Of a stretch of 64,000 nucleotides of DNA, positions 8,754 through 18,008 are shown piece by piece (the first letter of the stretch is position 1; every line of letters starts with the position of its first letter). A program made the position numbers and the translations under genes. The notes below the pieces were generated by a model. It saw nothing but the letters and a program-made list of their open reading frames with translations, ran no database searches and was not told where the DNA came from. The stretch covers positions 1 to 64,000 of the forward strand of contig NZ_PDCP01000002.1 in NCBI RefSeq assembly GCF_002553505.1, read 5' to 3'. The stretch comes from Mycolicibacterium agri (GTDB lineage Bacteria > Actinomycetota > Actinomycetes > Mycobacteriales > Mycobacteriaceae).

Positions 8754-9629
8754 GTGTTCGAGCGCGATGCTGACGAAGCCGCTGTGCAGGCGTTGGCCGG
8801 CGACGCCAGCGCGGAAGCCGCCGTCGCGCACCTCGACGAAGAGGCCACTCCGCCGAAGCCGCCGCCGGATCTGACCGCCGCCGCGTTCTTCGACGTCGAC
8901 AACACGTTGGTGCAGGGCTCCTCGCTGGTGCATTTCGCCCGCGGGTTGGCCGCCCGCAAGTACTTCACCTACGGCGACCTGGCCCGGTTCGCCTACGCGC
9001 AGGCCAAGTTTCAGCTGACCGGCCGGGAGAACAGCGACGACGTGGCCGCGGGCAGGCGCAAGGCGCTGGCGTTCATCGAGGGCCGCTCGACGGCCGAACT
9101 GATCGCAGTCGGCGAGGAGATCTTCGACGAGATCATCGCCGACAAGATCTGGCCGGGCACCAGGGCGTTGGCGCAGATGCACCTCGACGCGGGCCAGCAG
9201 GTGTGGCTGGTCACCGCGACGCCCTACGAGCTGGCCGCCACCATCGCCAGGAAGCTGGGGCTGACCGGCGCGCTGGGCACCGTCGTCGAGTCTGTCGATG
9301 GCATCTTCACCGGTCGACTGGTCGGCGACATTTTGCACGGCACCGGCAAGGCGCACGCGGTGCGGTCGCTGGCGATCCGCGAGGGCCTGAACCTGCGCCG
9401 CTGCACGGCCTACTCCGACAGCATCAACGACGTCCCGATGCTGTCGATCGTCGGAACGGCGGTGGCGATCAACCCCGACGCCGACCTGCGCGACCTGGCG
9501 CGTCAACGCGGCTGGGAGATCCGCGATTTCCGCACCGCGCGCAAGGCCGCGCGCATCGGGGTGCCTTCGGCGCTGGCGCTGGGCGTCGCGGGCGGGGCGT
9601 TGGCCGCCCTCGCGTCACGCCGCAGATGA
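8754..9629 (+). CDS. serB1: HAD-family phosphoserine phosphatase-like protein
   Basis: A 291-residue HAD-superfamily IB phosphatase. The nucleophile/acid pair is D47 and D49 in FFDVDNTLV, motif II is VTATPYE, and the Mg-binding motif is [12 protein letters not shown]. An alanine-rich 40-residue N-terminal extension and a hydrophobic C-terminal segment ([14 protein letters not shown]) ending SRRR suggest tail anchoring to the membrane. The GTG at 8754 is the first start in the divergent 39-bp gap. It corresponds to Rv0505c (SerB1), whose true substrate is uncertain; the main serine-pathway phosphatase in mycobacteria is thought to be SerB2. Confidence 0.85.
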   Translation: MFERDADEAAVQALAGDASAEAAVAHLDEEATPPKPPPDLTAAAFFDVDNTLVQGSSLVHFARGLAARKYFTYGDLARFAYAQAKFQLTGRENSDDVAAGRRKALAFIEGRSTAELIAVGEEIFDEIIADKIWPGTRALAQMHLDAGQQVWLVTATPYELAATIARKLGLTGALGTVVESVDGIFTGRLVGDILHGTGKAHAVRSLAIREGLNLRRCTAYSDSINDVPMLSIVGTAVAINPDADLRDLARQRGWEIRDFRTARKAARIGVPSALALGVAGGALAALASRRR

Positions 9630-9695
9630 CCCGGATGACTGGCAGATAAGCATTGGTAAGGACCTGCCCGAGTCGCTGATAGGCTTCGGCCAGCC

Positions 9696-10232
9696 ATGGC
9701 CATCGCTGAAGACATCATCGGGACGCACTACCGGTATCCGGACTATTTCCACGTCGACCGGGAGAAGGTCCGCGAGTTCGCGCGTGCGGTGAAGAACGAG
9801 CACCCCGCGCACTTCTACGAGGACGCGGCCAGGGAGTGCGGCTACGAAACGCTGGTGGCGCCGCTGACCTTCCTCGCTGTCGCGGGCCGCAAGGTGCAGC
9901 TGGAGATCTTCAAGCAGTTCTCGGTGCCGATCAACATGGAGCGGGTGCTGCACCGCGACCAGAAGATCAAGTTCCATCGCCCGATCCTGGCCGGCGACAA
10001 GCTGTGGTTCGACTCCTACCTCGACTCGGTCATCGAGGCACACGGCACCGTGGTCTGCGAGATCCGCGGCGAGGTCACCGACGACAACGGCGAGCCCGTG
10101 CTGACGAGCGTCGTCACCGTCATCGGCGAGGCCGAGCACGACGACGAGGCCGACGAGGTCACCGCCGCGATCAAGGAGCGTCGCGACGCGGCGATCGCGA
10201 AAATGATTGCAGGGCAAAGTTCTAAACGCTGA
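9696..10232 (+). CDS. HadA-like (3R)-hydroxyacyl dehydratase subunit (UPF0336, Rv0504c-like)
   Basis: A 178-residue MaoC/hot-dog protein of the UPF0336 family that includes HadA and HadC of the mycolic-acid FAS-II dehydratase. [18 protein letters not shown], the [20 protein letters not shown] strand-helix region and the C-terminal charged helix fit that family. HadA-type subunits lack the catalytic Asp/His pair and need a HadB partner, and none is adjacent here. It is the counterpart of Rv0504c, which in M. tuberculosis is followed by cmaA2; no cyclopropane synthase is found at this position here. Confidence 0.82.
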   Translation: MAIAEDIIGTHYRYPDYFHVDREKVREFARAVKNEHPAHFYEDAARECGYETLVAPLTFLAVAGRKVQLEIFKQFSVPINMERVLHRDQKIKFHRPILAGDKLWFDSYLDSVIEAHGTVVCEIRGEVTDDNGEPVLTSVVTVIGEAEHDDEADEVTAAIKERRDAAIAKMIAGQSSKR

Positions 10233-10271
10233 CTCGAATTCGACCGAGCCGTTTCGTTAATTGACCGGTCG

Positions 10272-11339
10272 TCAGCCGAGGAACGTATTGCGCCGCTGCG
10301 TCAGCAACTGATAAAGGGTCTGCTGAATGGTTTCGCGGACCTGGTCGGTCAACTCGAATGTGACCATCGGATCGTCGGCGGCCGAGTCGTCGTAGCCGGC
10401 CGTCTCGATCGCCTCGCCGAACTGGATGTGCCACTTCGACGGCAGCGGCACCAGCCCGACCGGTCCGGCGAGCGGGAACAGCGGCGTGATCGGGAAGTAC
10501 GGCAGGCCGAACAGCCGGGCCAGCAGCTTCACGTCGGCGATCATCGGGTAGATCTCTTCGGACCCGACGATCGAGCACGGCACGATCGGCGCCTTGGCAC
10601 GCAGTGCCGCCGCGACGAAGCCCCCGCGACCGAATCGCTGCAGCTTGTAGCGGTCCTTGAAGTGTTTGCCCAGCCCCTTGTAGCCCTCGGGGAACACCGC
10701 TGTCAGCTCGCCCGCGGCCAGCAGCCGGTGTGCGTCGGCGGTGCAGGCCATGGTGTGGCCTGCCTTGCGCGCGGCCTGGCCCATCGCCGGCATGGTGAAC
10801 ACCAGGTCGGCGGCCAGCAGCCGCAGATCGCGGTGCGCGGGATGGTGGTCGTGCACGGCGACCGACGCCATCAGCCCGTCGAACGGCAACACCCCGGCGT
10901 GGTTGGCCACCACGAGCGCCGCGCCGGTCTCCGGCAGGTTCTCGATGCCGCTGACCTCAACGCGGAACCACGAGTTGAAAAGCACTCGCAGCAAAGGCAG
11001 AAAAACCGCTTCGTTGAGGTGCGGGTCGAAGCCGAATTCGTCGACGGTGTAATCGCCCGTCATGCGCTTGCGAATGAACTCAGCAACCGCGGCGATTTTC
11101 TTCGCGAGTTCGTTCGGCGCTTCCTCAGCGGCCGTCGCGCCCGACGCTGCGAAACGTCGGTCGTCGATCTCGCGTACGACGGCAGCGATCTGCTCGGCCG
11201 AGGCGCGCCCAGCCGGATCGCTCAACAGGGAAGGATGTCTACGGGCGCTGTCCCCTCGAGCGGCGGAGCGCCGCTGGGCGGCTTGCCGGCCCGTATTGGC
11301 ATGCAGCGGAATCACTTTCGCTTTGGATTCGCCCGCCAC
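10272..11339 (-). CDS. PlsC-type lysophospholipid acyltransferase (Rv0502-like)
   Basis: A 355-residue acyltransferase. The catalytic HX4D motif appears as NHAGVLPFD (about residues 146-154) and the glycerol-phosphate site as FPEGYKG. A basic, disordered roughly 90-residue N-terminal region precedes the catalytic domain, and no clear membrane helix is seen. The start is GTG at 11339, 36 bp downstream of galE2 on the same strand, so the two are probably co-transcribed. Family members transfer acyl chains to lysophosphatidate or related lipids; the acceptor here is unknown. Confidence 0.85.
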   Translation of the reverse strand: MAGESKAKVIPLHANTGRQAAQRRSAARGDSARRHPSLLSDPAGRASAEQIAAVVREIDDRRFAASGATAAEEAPNELAKKIAAVAEFIRKRMTGDYTVDEFGFDPHLNEAVFLPLLRVLFNSWFRVEVSGIENLPETGAALVVANHAGVLPFDGLMASVAVHDHHPAHRDLRLLAADLVFTMPAMGQAARKAGHTMACTADAHRLLAAGELTAVFPEGYKGLGKHFKDRYKLQRFGRGGFVAAALRAKAPIVPCSIVGSEEIYPMIADVKLLARLFGLPYFPITPLFPLAGPVGLVPLPSKWHIQFGEAIETAGYDDSAADDPMVTFELTDQVRETIQQTLYQLLTQRRNTFLG

Positions 11340-11375
11340 GTTGATACCTTCTCCCCACCCGATTTCGAGTCTTGA

Positions 11376-12479
11376 CTAACGTCCGTAACGCTGCGCCGCC
11401 GCTACGGCGCGACTCTCCATTGAGCGTACCCACCGCGGGTCAATGATCGGAGTCAAACCACGACCACGTACGTAATCGTCAAAAGCCTCCGCTGTCGTCC
11501 ACTTTGGGCTATAGCCTAATTCATCACGCATTCGCGTGGTGTCCATGACGCGGCCATAGCTCAGGTAGTCCAACTGCTCGCGATCCCACTCAGTGTAGCG
11601 AGTTGCGCGCCACAGCGAATCCACTGCACGCAGGGCAAACCGCGGCACCGGCATCGGAATCCGGCCCGCGCGCCGAATCGCTTGCGACATCATGATGATT
11701 CCCGAGGCGCCGATGTTGAAGGTGCCCGCTTTGCCCGCCATCGTCGCGTGCTCCAATGCGCCCAGCGCGTCCTGCTCGTGCAGCAGCTGCAGCCGCGCGT
11801 CGTGGCCGATGATCGTCGGCACCACCGGACCGGCCAGGTAACGCGACAGCGCGGTGTCCATCGCCGGGCCGATCATGTTGGCCAGCCGCAGGATCGTCAC
11901 CGTGATGTCGGGCCGGCGGCGGGCCAGTCCGCGCGCGTAGCCCTCGATGTCGATGCTGTCGCGGGCGAAGCCCTCGCGCGGGGGACGCCTACTGCTGGAG
12001 TCCTCGGTGAACAGCACCGGGTCCAGCGCGCTCGACCCGTACACCTCAGACGTCGACTTGACGACGACGTGGCGCACCGACGGCGCCTTTTGGCAGGCCG
12101 CGAAAAGCTGGATCGCGCCCATCACATTGAGTTCCTTCAACGTCGCCTTGCCGCCGGAGCGCGGCACGTAGGACGCGGCCGCGGCGTGCACGACCGTGTC
12201 GACGTCGTTGTTGCGGATGACCTTCGCGATGAACGGGTTGCGGATGTCGGCGCGAACGAACTCGGCGCGACCCATGCGGCGCAGCAGATCCTTGCTGGGC
12301 GCGATCGCGTCGACGGCGATGACGTGTTCGATCGACGAGTTCTGCGCCAGCCGAGCGGTCAGATATCCACCCAGAAAACGGCACGCACCGGTCACCAGCA
12401 CGACCTTGGGGTGCGCCAGGCACTCCGATGCGCCCTTGTCGTGCCCCTGGCGGCCTCCGGGACGGTCCTTCGAATCCAT
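11376..12479 (-). CDS. galE2: NAD-dependent epimerase/dehydratase (extended SDR, Rv0501-like)
   Basis: A 367-residue extended short-chain dehydrogenase fold. The nucleotide site is VTGACRFLGGYL (about 28-39) and the catalytic-region strand KSTSEVYGSS is present. Where a YxxxK motif is expected the sequence reads IEGYARGLARR, so the usual catalytic Lys is not at its normal position. The annotation as UDP-glucose 4-epimerase GalE2 is by synteny with Rv0501 and should be taken as tentative. The ATG at 12479 follows a 30-bp gap from the bS22 gene, suggesting a shared transcript. Confidence 0.8.
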   Translation of the reverse strand: MDSKDRPGGRQGHDKGASECLAHPKVVLVTGACRFLGGYLTARLAQNSSIEHVIAVDAIAPSKDLLRRMGRAEFVRADIRNPFIAKVIRNNDVDTVVHAAAASYVPRSGGKATLKELNVMGAIQLFAACQKAPSVRHVVVKSTSEVYGSSALDPVLFTEDSSSRRPPREGFARDSIDIEGYARGLARRRPDITVTILRLANMIGPAMDTALSRYLAGPVVPTIIGHDARLQLLHEQDALGALEHATMAGKAGTFNIGASGIIMMSQAIRRAGRIPMPVPRFALRAVDSLWRATRYTEWDREQLDYLSYGRVMDTTRMRDELGYSPKWTTAEAFDDYVRGRGLTPIIDPRWVRSMESRAVAAAQRYGR

Positions 12480-12509
12480 CCGGTTCAGCCTATCGACGGA
12501 GCCGAGACG

Positions 12510-12611
12510 CTACTTGCCGAGTTTCCTGCGCTGCACCCGGGTGCGACGAAGCAGCTTGCGGTGCTTCTTCTTCGACATGCGCTTACGCCGCTTCTTGATG
12601 ACTGAACCCAT
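12510..12611 (-). CDS. Ribosomal protein bS22 / AURKAIP1-COX24-type 33-residue protein
   Basis: A 33-residue, extremely basic protein ([20 protein letters not shown] then [13 protein letters not shown]). This is the AURKAIP1/COX24-domain small protein seen in mycobacterial ribosomes as bS22, known at this locus as Rv0500B. It is expected to bind rRNA in the small subunit. The ATG at 12611 and stop at 12510 are unambiguous. It sits between Rv0500A-like and galE2 genes on the same strand, as in M. tuberculosis. Confidence 0.9.
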
Positions 12612-12749
12612 AAACTCCGCTACCTAGATTTCCACGGCGCGCTCCCGCGCCAGTTGGCTCGACCCGCACACTTTACCCGGGCCGAGGTCGCGGAGCGAAA
12701 ACGGCGCTGCCACGCCTGCGCAGCCCCATCCCTGGGCCCAGCGCGCAAC

Positions 12750-12782
12750 CTTGTACAGTTTTGCGGCTCGCAACCGTACAAG
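12750..12782. repeat. Inverted repeat in the gap upstream of bS22
   Basis: CTTGTAC (12750-12756) and GTACAAG (12776-12782) are perfect 7-bp arms separated by 19 bases. The element lies in the 231-bp gap between the Rv0500A-like gene and the bS22 gene. Its position 139 bp upstream of the bS22 start could suit an operator for the bS22-galE2 transcript, but nothing identifies the binder. Confidence 0.35.
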
Positions 12783-12800
12783 AGTGAGCGCTCGCGGGAG

Positions 12801-12820
12801 GCCGGGCCGCTGGGCCCGGC
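12801..12820 (-). terminator. GC-rich hairpin after the Rv0500A-like gene
   Basis: GCCGGGCC (12801-12808) and GGCCCGGC (12813-12820) form an 8-bp perfect stem with a 4-base loop, 23 bases past the stop of the small DNA-binding protein. No U-tract follows, which is common for mycobacterial terminators. Confidence 0.45.
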
Positions 12821-12842
12821 TCAATCCTCAGTCCTCAGTCCG

Positions 12843-13103
12843 TCAGCCCGCGTCGAAATACGACGTTTCCAGCAAGTCGTGCACCGCTTTGGCGTGCACG
12901 CGGAACGACCGGCCGACCCGCACCGCAGGCAGTTCGCCGTTGTGCACCAAGCGGTAGACGGTCATCTTGCTGACCCGCATCAAGTTGGCCACTTCGGCGA
13001 CGGTGAGAAATTGAGCCCGCGGCGGCTGGTCGGGAGCCGCGTCACCTCGTGCATGCTTCCCGCTTGCCGACTCCCGCCCCGATGGCCCGTTCATAGACGT
13101 CAT
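12843..13103 (-). CDS. Excisionase-type helix-turn-helix protein (Rv0500A-like)
   Basis: An 86-residue protein whose last 55 residues form a MerR/excisionase-type winged helix-turn-helix: FLTVAEVANLMRVSKMTVYR, then LVHNGELPAVRVGRSFRVHAKAVHDLL. The first 30 residues are polar and probably disordered. An alternative ATG at 13094 would remove three residues. The domain is extremely well conserved in mycobacteria (Rv0500A) despite its resemblance to phage Xis proteins; it is a chromosomal DNA-binding protein of unknown regulon, not a sign of a prophage. Confidence 0.85.
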   Translation of the reverse strand: MTSMNGPSGRESASGKHARGDAAPDQPPRAQFLTVAEVANLMRVSKMTVYRLVHNGELPAVRVGRSFRVHAKAVHDLLETSYFDAG

Positions 13104-13242
13104 CGCAACCCAATCCTTCAGGCACGAGCAGTCCCAGCGGCTTCCCCTCCGCTGGCACCAACAAGTGCATACACGAAGGAGAATAGCGTGGTTATTGGGG
13201 TTATTGCGACGGGTGTGGGCTATTCAATCGAAATCCATCGAA

Positions 13243-14115
13243 TTACCCAGATGTAATTCCTAGCTGGGCAGATCGCTGTTTTGCGGCATCCACGGCATCC
13301 GCCAGAGCGGCCCGCACCGCGTGCTTTTCGAGTTCCCGCAGACCAGCGGCGGTTGTGCCGCCCGGCGACGTGACCGTGGCGCGCAGCTGCGCCGCAGTGG
13401 TGTCGATTGCCGAACCCAGGCCGGTGTCCTCGGCGGCCCGAACGGCGTCGATGCGCTCCAGCAACATCGCCGCCGACCCCGCCATCGTCTGCGCCACCAG
13501 ATCGGTGGCCACCGACCGCGACAGGCCGGCCGCGACCCCGGCGTCGATGAGTGCCTCGACGACGTAGAAGAAGTACGCGGGCCCCGACCCCGACAGCGCC
13601 GTCACCGCGTCCAGCTGTGATTCCGCGACGGTCAGCACCCCACCGACCGCGTCGAAGATCGACGCGACCTCCTTGAGCTGCTCGGCGGTGGCGAACCGGC
13701 CAGGCGCCAGCGCGCTCACGCCGCCGCCGACGACCACCGGCGCATTGGGCATCACACGCACCACCGGGGCGCCCGCGGGCAGTTTGGCCTCGAAGTAGTC
13801 GGTGGTGACACCGGCGGCCACCGTCACGAAAACCTGTTCGGCGCTGTCACTTTCGGCATGCGCGGCGGCATCGGCGATCTCGTCGATGACGGGGCCGACA
13901 TCACTGGGTTTGACGGCGACGATGACGAACGAGGCGTTCTCGGCGGCGTCGGCCACCGACGTCACCAACACGGAGTACTTCTCGGACAGGTACTTCGCGC
14001 GTTCCTGGTCCTTCTCCGAGACCACCAGGTCCTTGACCTGCCTGCCCGCGCGCAGCAACCCAGCCAGCAGCGCCTCGCCGATGCTGCCGCCGCCGATGAT
14101 CGCGATCCTAGCCAC
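13243..14115 (-). CDS. proC: Pyrroline-5-carboxylate reductase
   Basis: A 290-residue enzyme that reduces 1-pyrroline-5-carboxylate to proline with NAD(P)H. The Rossmann motif IAIIGGGSIGEALLAGLL is at the N-terminus, and the C-terminal signature runs through AVTALSGSGPAYFFYVVEAL and TVTSPGGTTAAGL. The GTG at 14115 (MARIAIIGGG) is preferred; a TTG at 14121 would add two residues. Neither has a clear ribosome-binding site, so a leaderless mRNA is possible. It stands alone between the Rv0500A-like gene and a thioesterase. Confidence 0.93.
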   Translation of the reverse strand: MARIAIIGGGSIGEALLAGLLRAGRQVKDLVVSEKDQERAKYLSEKYSVLVTSVADAAENASFVIVAVKPSDVGPVIDEIADAAAHAESDSAEQVFVTVAAGVTTDYFEAKLPAGAPVVRVMPNAPVVVGGGVSALAPGRFATAEQLKEVASIFDAVGGVLTVAESQLDAVTALSGSGPAYFFYVVEALIDAGVAAGLSRSVATDLVAQTMAGSAAMLLERIDAVRAAEDTGLGSAIDTTAAQLRATVTSPGGTTAAGLRELEKHAVRAALADAVDAAKQRSAQLGITSG

Positions 14116-14142
14116 GGTCAAAGCATTGCAGACGCCGTCTGC

Positions 14143-14964
14143 CTACTGCGGGGGCACCATCGCGAGTTGGCGACTCTGCACCACGATGTGGCCTTCGCAG
14201 TCGACGACGATGTGGTCCTCGTCGAACCAGTCCTGGCCGATCTGCACCGTCGTGCACATGACGCGCAGCCACCCGTCGGCGGGCAGGGTCCGCAGGAACG
14301 CCGTCAACTGCACCGTCGGCGCCCACCCGAACCGGTTGACGCCGAAGGTCACCGGCGCCGACACGTCGCCGCACAGCAGCGCGAACAGCGGATCGGGCGC
14401 CACGCCCTTGGGCCGGACCCAGTACTCGATGATCGGCGGACCGCCGTCGGTGCGGGGCTGCATCGTGGTCAGCGACGGCCGGATGTCGCAGCCGTGCGCC
14501 AGATGCACGATGTCGGCCATCGGATGACCGGGCCCGATCGGCTCCAGTCCGGGCGGCGGCTCCGGCGTCATCAGCGGCACCACCGGGTTGACCGAAAGCA
14601 GCGGCGGCACATGGTGTTCGGGCTCGCCCATCGTCACCGCGGCGCGCACAGCCGTGCGGTCGCCCTGCTTGAGTTCGACGTCGATCAAACCGACCCGACG
14701 GCCCCGCTTGCGCACCGTGGTCAGCGCATACATCGGACCGGGATCCGGCGCCCACAGGAAGTTCCCAGAAATCGCTATGGGCCAAGCGTTCTCGTCATCG
14801 AAGTTCAGGTATTCCAGGCGGGCCGCCTTCGCGCACAGCGCCAGCATCGCCCCGCCGTGCACCTTCGGGCCGATCGTCCAGTGCTCGTTGAGCTCACCGT
14901 CGTAGCGGCCGTCGCCGGCCGGGGTGAGCGCCATGGCGTCGGTGAACAGGGTGGAGCCGGGCAT
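14143..14964 (-). CDS. Acyl-CoA thioesterase-like double hot-dog protein (Rv0499-like)
   Basis: A 273-residue protein that reads as two hot-dog domains. The first contains LNEHWTIGPKVHGGAMLALC and the second PVTFGVNRFGWAPTVQLTAFLR; this matches the TesB-like thioesterase superfamily. The ATG at 14964 has AGAGGA four bases upstream. A GTG at 14997 would overlap the upstream stop as GTGA and add 11 residues. It is predicted to hydrolyse acyl-CoA, with unknown chain specificity, and is coupled to the TIM-barrel gene upstream. Confidence 0.75.
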   Translation of the reverse strand: MPGSTLFTDAMALTPAGDGRYDGELNEHWTIGPKVHGGAMLALCAKAARLEYLNFDDENAWPIAISGNFLWAPDPGPMYALTTVRKRGRRVGLIDVELKQGDRTAVRAAVTMGEPEHHVPPLLSVNPVVPLMTPEPPPGLEPIGPGHPMADIVHLAHGCDIRPSLTTMQPRTDGGPPIIEYWVRPKGVAPDPLFALLCGDVSAPVTFGVNRFGWAPTVQLTAFLRTLPADGWLRVMCTTVQIGQDWFDEDHIVVDCEGHIVVQSRQLAMVPPQ

Positions 14965-14993
14965 ACCGTCCTCTGGAGTCCTTGCTCGCTCGG

Positions 14994-15839
14994 TCACCGC
15001 AGCAGGTGCTTGCGGGCGAACTGCAGCGATTCGGTGAGCAGTGCTTCGCGTTCGGCGGCGGTGCGCGCGCCGGAGGTCGTCACTTCCAGGATCACATGAC
15101 CGGAAAAGTCGCTGGCGGCAAGGGATTCGCAGATCTCCACCGTCGGCTGGGTGCCGCGACCGGGCACCAGGTGCTCGTCGGTCGAGGCGCCGCTGCCGTC
15201 GCACAGATGCAGGTGCACCAGCCCGTCGCCCATCCGGCGCGCCATCTCGATCGCATCGGTTCCGGCCGTCGCCGTGTGCGACAGGTCGAGGGTGTAGTGC
15301 GCATGCCCGCCGTCGAGCGGGTCATAGGACGGCGCGAACGCCGAGATGCCCGGCCCCGGCTTGCCGCCGCGTTTGCGCATCCGCTCGATCGACGTCTGGC
15401 CCGCGCCGAAGAAGCGGTCGGCGCGGAAGGGGAACATGTTCTCCACCGCCACCATCACATCGCTCTTGTCTTCGAGTTCGGCGACCTGCTCGGAGAACCC
15501 CTCGGCATAGCGGCGCTGCCACCGAAACGGCGGATGCACCACGACGGTCTGTGCGCCGAGTTGCTCGGCGGCGCGCACGCTGCGTTCCAGTTTCGGGATC
15601 GGGTTGGCGCCCCAAACCCGCTGCGAGATGAGCAGACAGGGGGCGTGCACGGACAGCACCGGCACGTCGTAGCGCTTCGACATCTTCTCGATGGCGTCGA
15701 CGTCCTGGCTGACGGCTTCGGCCCACACCATCAGCTCCACGCCGTCGTAGCCCAGTTTGGCCGCATACTCGAACGCGGCCTCGGTCCTCAACGGGTAGAC
15801 CGAGGCCGTCGAAAGACCGACCTTGATGGCGGGGCGCAC
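14994..15839 (-). CDS. Sugar-phosphate isomerase/epimerase-like TIM barrel (Rv0498-like)
   Basis: A 281-residue xylose-isomerase-like TIM barrel (AP endonuclease family 2 fold). Metal-binding candidates occur on successive strands: E in YDGVELMVW, H in VVVHPPF, E in VAVENMF, D and H in YTLDLSHTATAG and VHLHLCDGSG, and E in HVILEVTTSG. The start is GTG at 15839, 15 bp past the Rv0497-like stop. The substrate is not known; the family includes isomerases, epimerases and endonuclease IV. Confidence 0.8.
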   Translation of the reverse strand: MRPAIKVGLSTASVYPLRTEAAFEYAAKLGYDGVELMVWAEAVSQDVDAIEKMSKRYDVPVLSVHAPCLLISQRVWGANPIPKLERSVRAAEQLGAQTVVVHPPFRWQRRYAEGFSEQVAELEDKSDVMVAVENMFPFRADRFFGAGQTSIERMRKRGGKPGPGISAFAPSYDPLDGGHAHYTLDLSHTATAGTDAIEMARRMGDGLVHLHLCDGSGASTDEHLVPGRGTQPTVEICESLAASDFSGHVILEVTTSGARTAAEREALLTESLQFARKHLLR

Positions 15840-15854
15840 GAGCCGCTTGAGCGC

Positions 15855-16928
15855 TTATCCCGATTGCAGCAGCGCCAGCGGTCCCAACGTGACCAAGGCG
15901 CCCACCGCAACCGCGATCAGGGTGCTGCCGATGTCCTCGGTCTTGCGAACCACGCGTACACCGACCACCAAGCCGAGGATCACCAGAACCGACAGCACCA
16001 GTGCGACGATGTTGTTCCACTTCCACAGCTGGTCGAACGCGATGAACAGGCCCGCGCCGAACAGCACCGCGATGATGCACTGCCCGACGACCAGAGCGCC
16101 GCGCGCGAACGACGACATCGTCGACTCTTCGACGTACTCCTCGTCCTCCTCGGCCTCTTCTTCGTCGACGTGGGTGTCCGACGCGCCGAATTCGAGGTCG
16201 TCGAGGCGCGTGCTGCCGCGCCGAGCCAGATCGTCGGCGACGCTGTCCCCGCCGAACAGCGTTCCGCCCGACGAGCGCAGATACGACGGCAGCTCCTGGT
16301 CGTCGTCGGTGTCGGTGTCGGGCTTGGTCGCGGCCATCGCGGGCCTGGTCAGGCCGAGGTCGGCGGCGACGGCGTCGACCGCGTCTTCGTCATCGATGTC
16401 GACAGGATCGGGACTCATCTCCTCGGCATCGACGGCGGAGGAGAAACGCCGCTGCCCGAACTGCGGCCGGCGCCGCGGCGGCTCGAAGTACATCGGCTCG
16501 GCGTCGCGCTTCTCGAGGTGCTCGGCGTAGTCGGCTTCCTCGTCGGTGACCGCGGGCGCGTCGACGTCGGTCGTCTCGGTCGCGTTCTCCGTGTCCGCGT
16601 GGGCGATGTCCTCGTCCACGTGGGTAGTCCCATTGCGCGACGCGCCACAGTCCGCGCCATAGTCATTGCGCTCGTCGTGGTCATCGCGGTCGTCGCGGAC
16701 CTCTTCGAGCGTGTCGGTGGACGCCTCGGCCGAATCGGTGTGATCTTCGTTACCCGAAACGACGGGGATTTCGCCGGTCAATTCGGCGACGGTGACGGCG
16801 TCGGAGTTGCCGCGCCTGCGCCGACGGCGCCCGCCAACCGGCGGCGCTCCGATCGTTCCGTTCCGTGCCAGCAACTCCGCGACCGAGATCGGCCTGGTAC
16901 TGCTGTAGCCCTCTTCTGAAGATGTCAT
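15855..16928 (-). CDS. Acidic protein with C-terminal membrane domain (Rv0497-like)
   Basis: A 357-residue protein in three parts. The first 40 residues carry SVAELLARNG and a GGRRRRRRG basic patch. Residues about 45-270 are very acidic and low in complexity, probably disordered. Residues about 272-355 hold three to four membrane helices (GALVVGQCIIAVLFGAGLFI and following). A cytoplasmic disordered tail tethered to the membrane is suggested. It lies between ppx and the TIM-barrel gene, on the same strand. Function unknown; identification is by layout and the conserved SVAELL motif. Confidence 0.75.
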   Translation of the reverse strand: MTSSEEGYSSTRPISVAELLARNGTIGAPPVGGRRRRRRGNSDAVTVAELTGEIPVVSGNEDHTDSAEASTDTLEEVRDDRDDHDERNDYGADCGASRNGTTHVDEDIAHADTENATETTDVDAPAVTDEEADYAEHLEKRDAEPMYFEPPRRRPQFGQRRFSSAVDAEEMSPDPVDIDDEDAVDAVAADLGLTRPAMAATKPDTDTDDDQELPSYLRSSGGTLFGGDSVADDLARRGSTRLDDLEFGASDTHVDEEEAEEDEEYVEESTMSSFARGALVVGQCIIAVLFGAGLFIAFDQLWKWNNIVALVLSVLVILGLVVGVRVVRKTEDIGSTLIAVAVGALVTLGPLALLQSG

Positions 16929-16954
16929 CGTGTGTTGCCTCTTGGCTTGGCGGG

Positions 16955-17926
16955 TTATCGGCCTGCGTCCCGTACAGACGTCTCGACCAGCGCGGTTCCG
17001 TCGGCCTCGCTATCGAGTCTCCGCAGAATAAGACCCTCTCGCAACGCCCACGGGCAAATGTCGACGGTGTCGATCGACAGAGCTCGCATGCTCGCCTCCG
17101 CAACCAACGCTCCGGCGACGATCTGTGGCGCGCGTTCGGCACTCACCCCTTCCAACTCTGCTCGGTCAGCCGCGGTCATCCTAGAGATGAAAGCTATGAG
17201 CTGCCTAAGGCCCGCAGCGGTGAGTGTCCGTTTCACCCGCGGTCCCGCGCCCGACGGCGCGGCCCCGGTCAGCCGGGCCAGCGAGCGGAACGTCTTCGAG
17301 GTCGCGACCGCGAGATCCGGAGGGCCGGGCTTGAGCATCTCGGCGCTCGCGTCGGCCAGCTCGGTGGCCAACCAGTCGCGCAGCATCGCCACGCGACGGC
17401 GGCCGGGCGGGTCGTCGGGCAGCCACTCGCGAGTCAGCCGACCCGCGCCGAGCGGCAGCGACAGCGCCACCTCGGGCTCCTCATCGACCCCGTTGGACAT
17501 CTCCAGCGAGCCGCCGCCGATGTCGATGTTGATGATGCGGCCCGCGCTCCAGCCGTACCAGCGGCGCACCGCAAGGAAGGTGAGGCGGGATTCGTCGACG
17601 CCGCTGAGCACCTGAAGCGCCACCCCGGTCTCGGCCAGCACCCGGGCCAACACGTCTTCGGAGTTCTTCGCGTCGCGCACTGCAGATGTGGCGAACGCCA
17701 TCAGATCAGCACAGCCCGAACTCGCGGCGATTTTGGCGAACTCGTCGATGGTGCTGATCAGTTTGTCGGCGCCCTTGCGGGTCAACTTGCCCGAAGAATC
17801 GATGGCCTCGGCCAGTCGCAGCGCCGCCTTCGTCGAACTCATCGGCGTCGGATGGCCGCCGCGACGCGCGTCCACCACCAACAGGTGGACGGTGTTGCTG
17901 CCGACGTCGAGCACACCTAGTCGCAC
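16955..17926 (-). CDS. ppx: Exopolyphosphatase / guanosine pentaphosphate phosphohydrolase family
   Basis: A 323-residue Ppx/GppA protein of the ASKHA fold. Phosphate-binding motifs are DVGSNTVHLLVVD at the start and NIDIGGGSLEM at about residue 137. It is the short, two-domain form, as in Rv0496 (PPX1), which releases phosphate from short polyphosphate chains. The start is GTG at 17926. Together with the ppk2 gene at 47017 and SenX3-RegX3 it gives the window three phosphate-related functions, though the genes are far apart. Confidence 0.9.
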   Translation of the reverse strand: MRLGVLDVGSNTVHLLVVDARRGGHPTPMSSTKAALRLAEAIDSSGKLTRKGADKLISTIDEFAKIAASSGCADLMAFATSAVRDAKNSEDVLARVLAETGVALQVLSGVDESRLTFLAVRRWYGWSAGRIINIDIGGGSLEMSNGVDEEPEVALSLPLGAGRLTREWLPDDPPGRRRVAMLRDWLATELADASAEMLKPGPPDLAVATSKTFRSLARLTGAAPSGAGPRVKRTLTAAGLRQLIAFISRMTAADRAELEGVSAERAPQIVAGALVAEASMRALSIDTVDICPWALREGLILRRLDSEADGTALVETSVRDAGR

Positions 17927-18008
17927 GTAATCAACCTAACGGGTCTTGCCGTGATCATCGCGTGCGCACCGCCCAGAGATGTTTTGCCCTTTCCGTCGGC
18001 CGGGGTCC

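Noticed and set aside
8715..9506. Minus-strand N-terminal extension of the glutaredoxin-like protein by about 264 residues
   Set aside because: It would run antisense through serB1 and is low in complexity; the GTG at 8714 gives the expected 84-residue protein.
12843..13103. Excisionase-like protein considered as a prophage mark
   Set aside because: It is the conserved chromosomal Rv0500A-type protein; no integrase or attachment site is nearby.
13186..13217. GGTTATTG direct repeat between proC and the Rv0500A-like gene
   Set aside because: Only two short copies are present without symmetry or promoter context, so chance cannot be excluded.
14982..16919. A long plus-strand open frame of about 645 codons
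   Set aside because: It is antisense to the TIM-barrel and Rv0497-like genes. Its composition (Arg, His, Gln, Asp-rich) is the usual shadow of GC-rich coding DNA and no family motif is seen.
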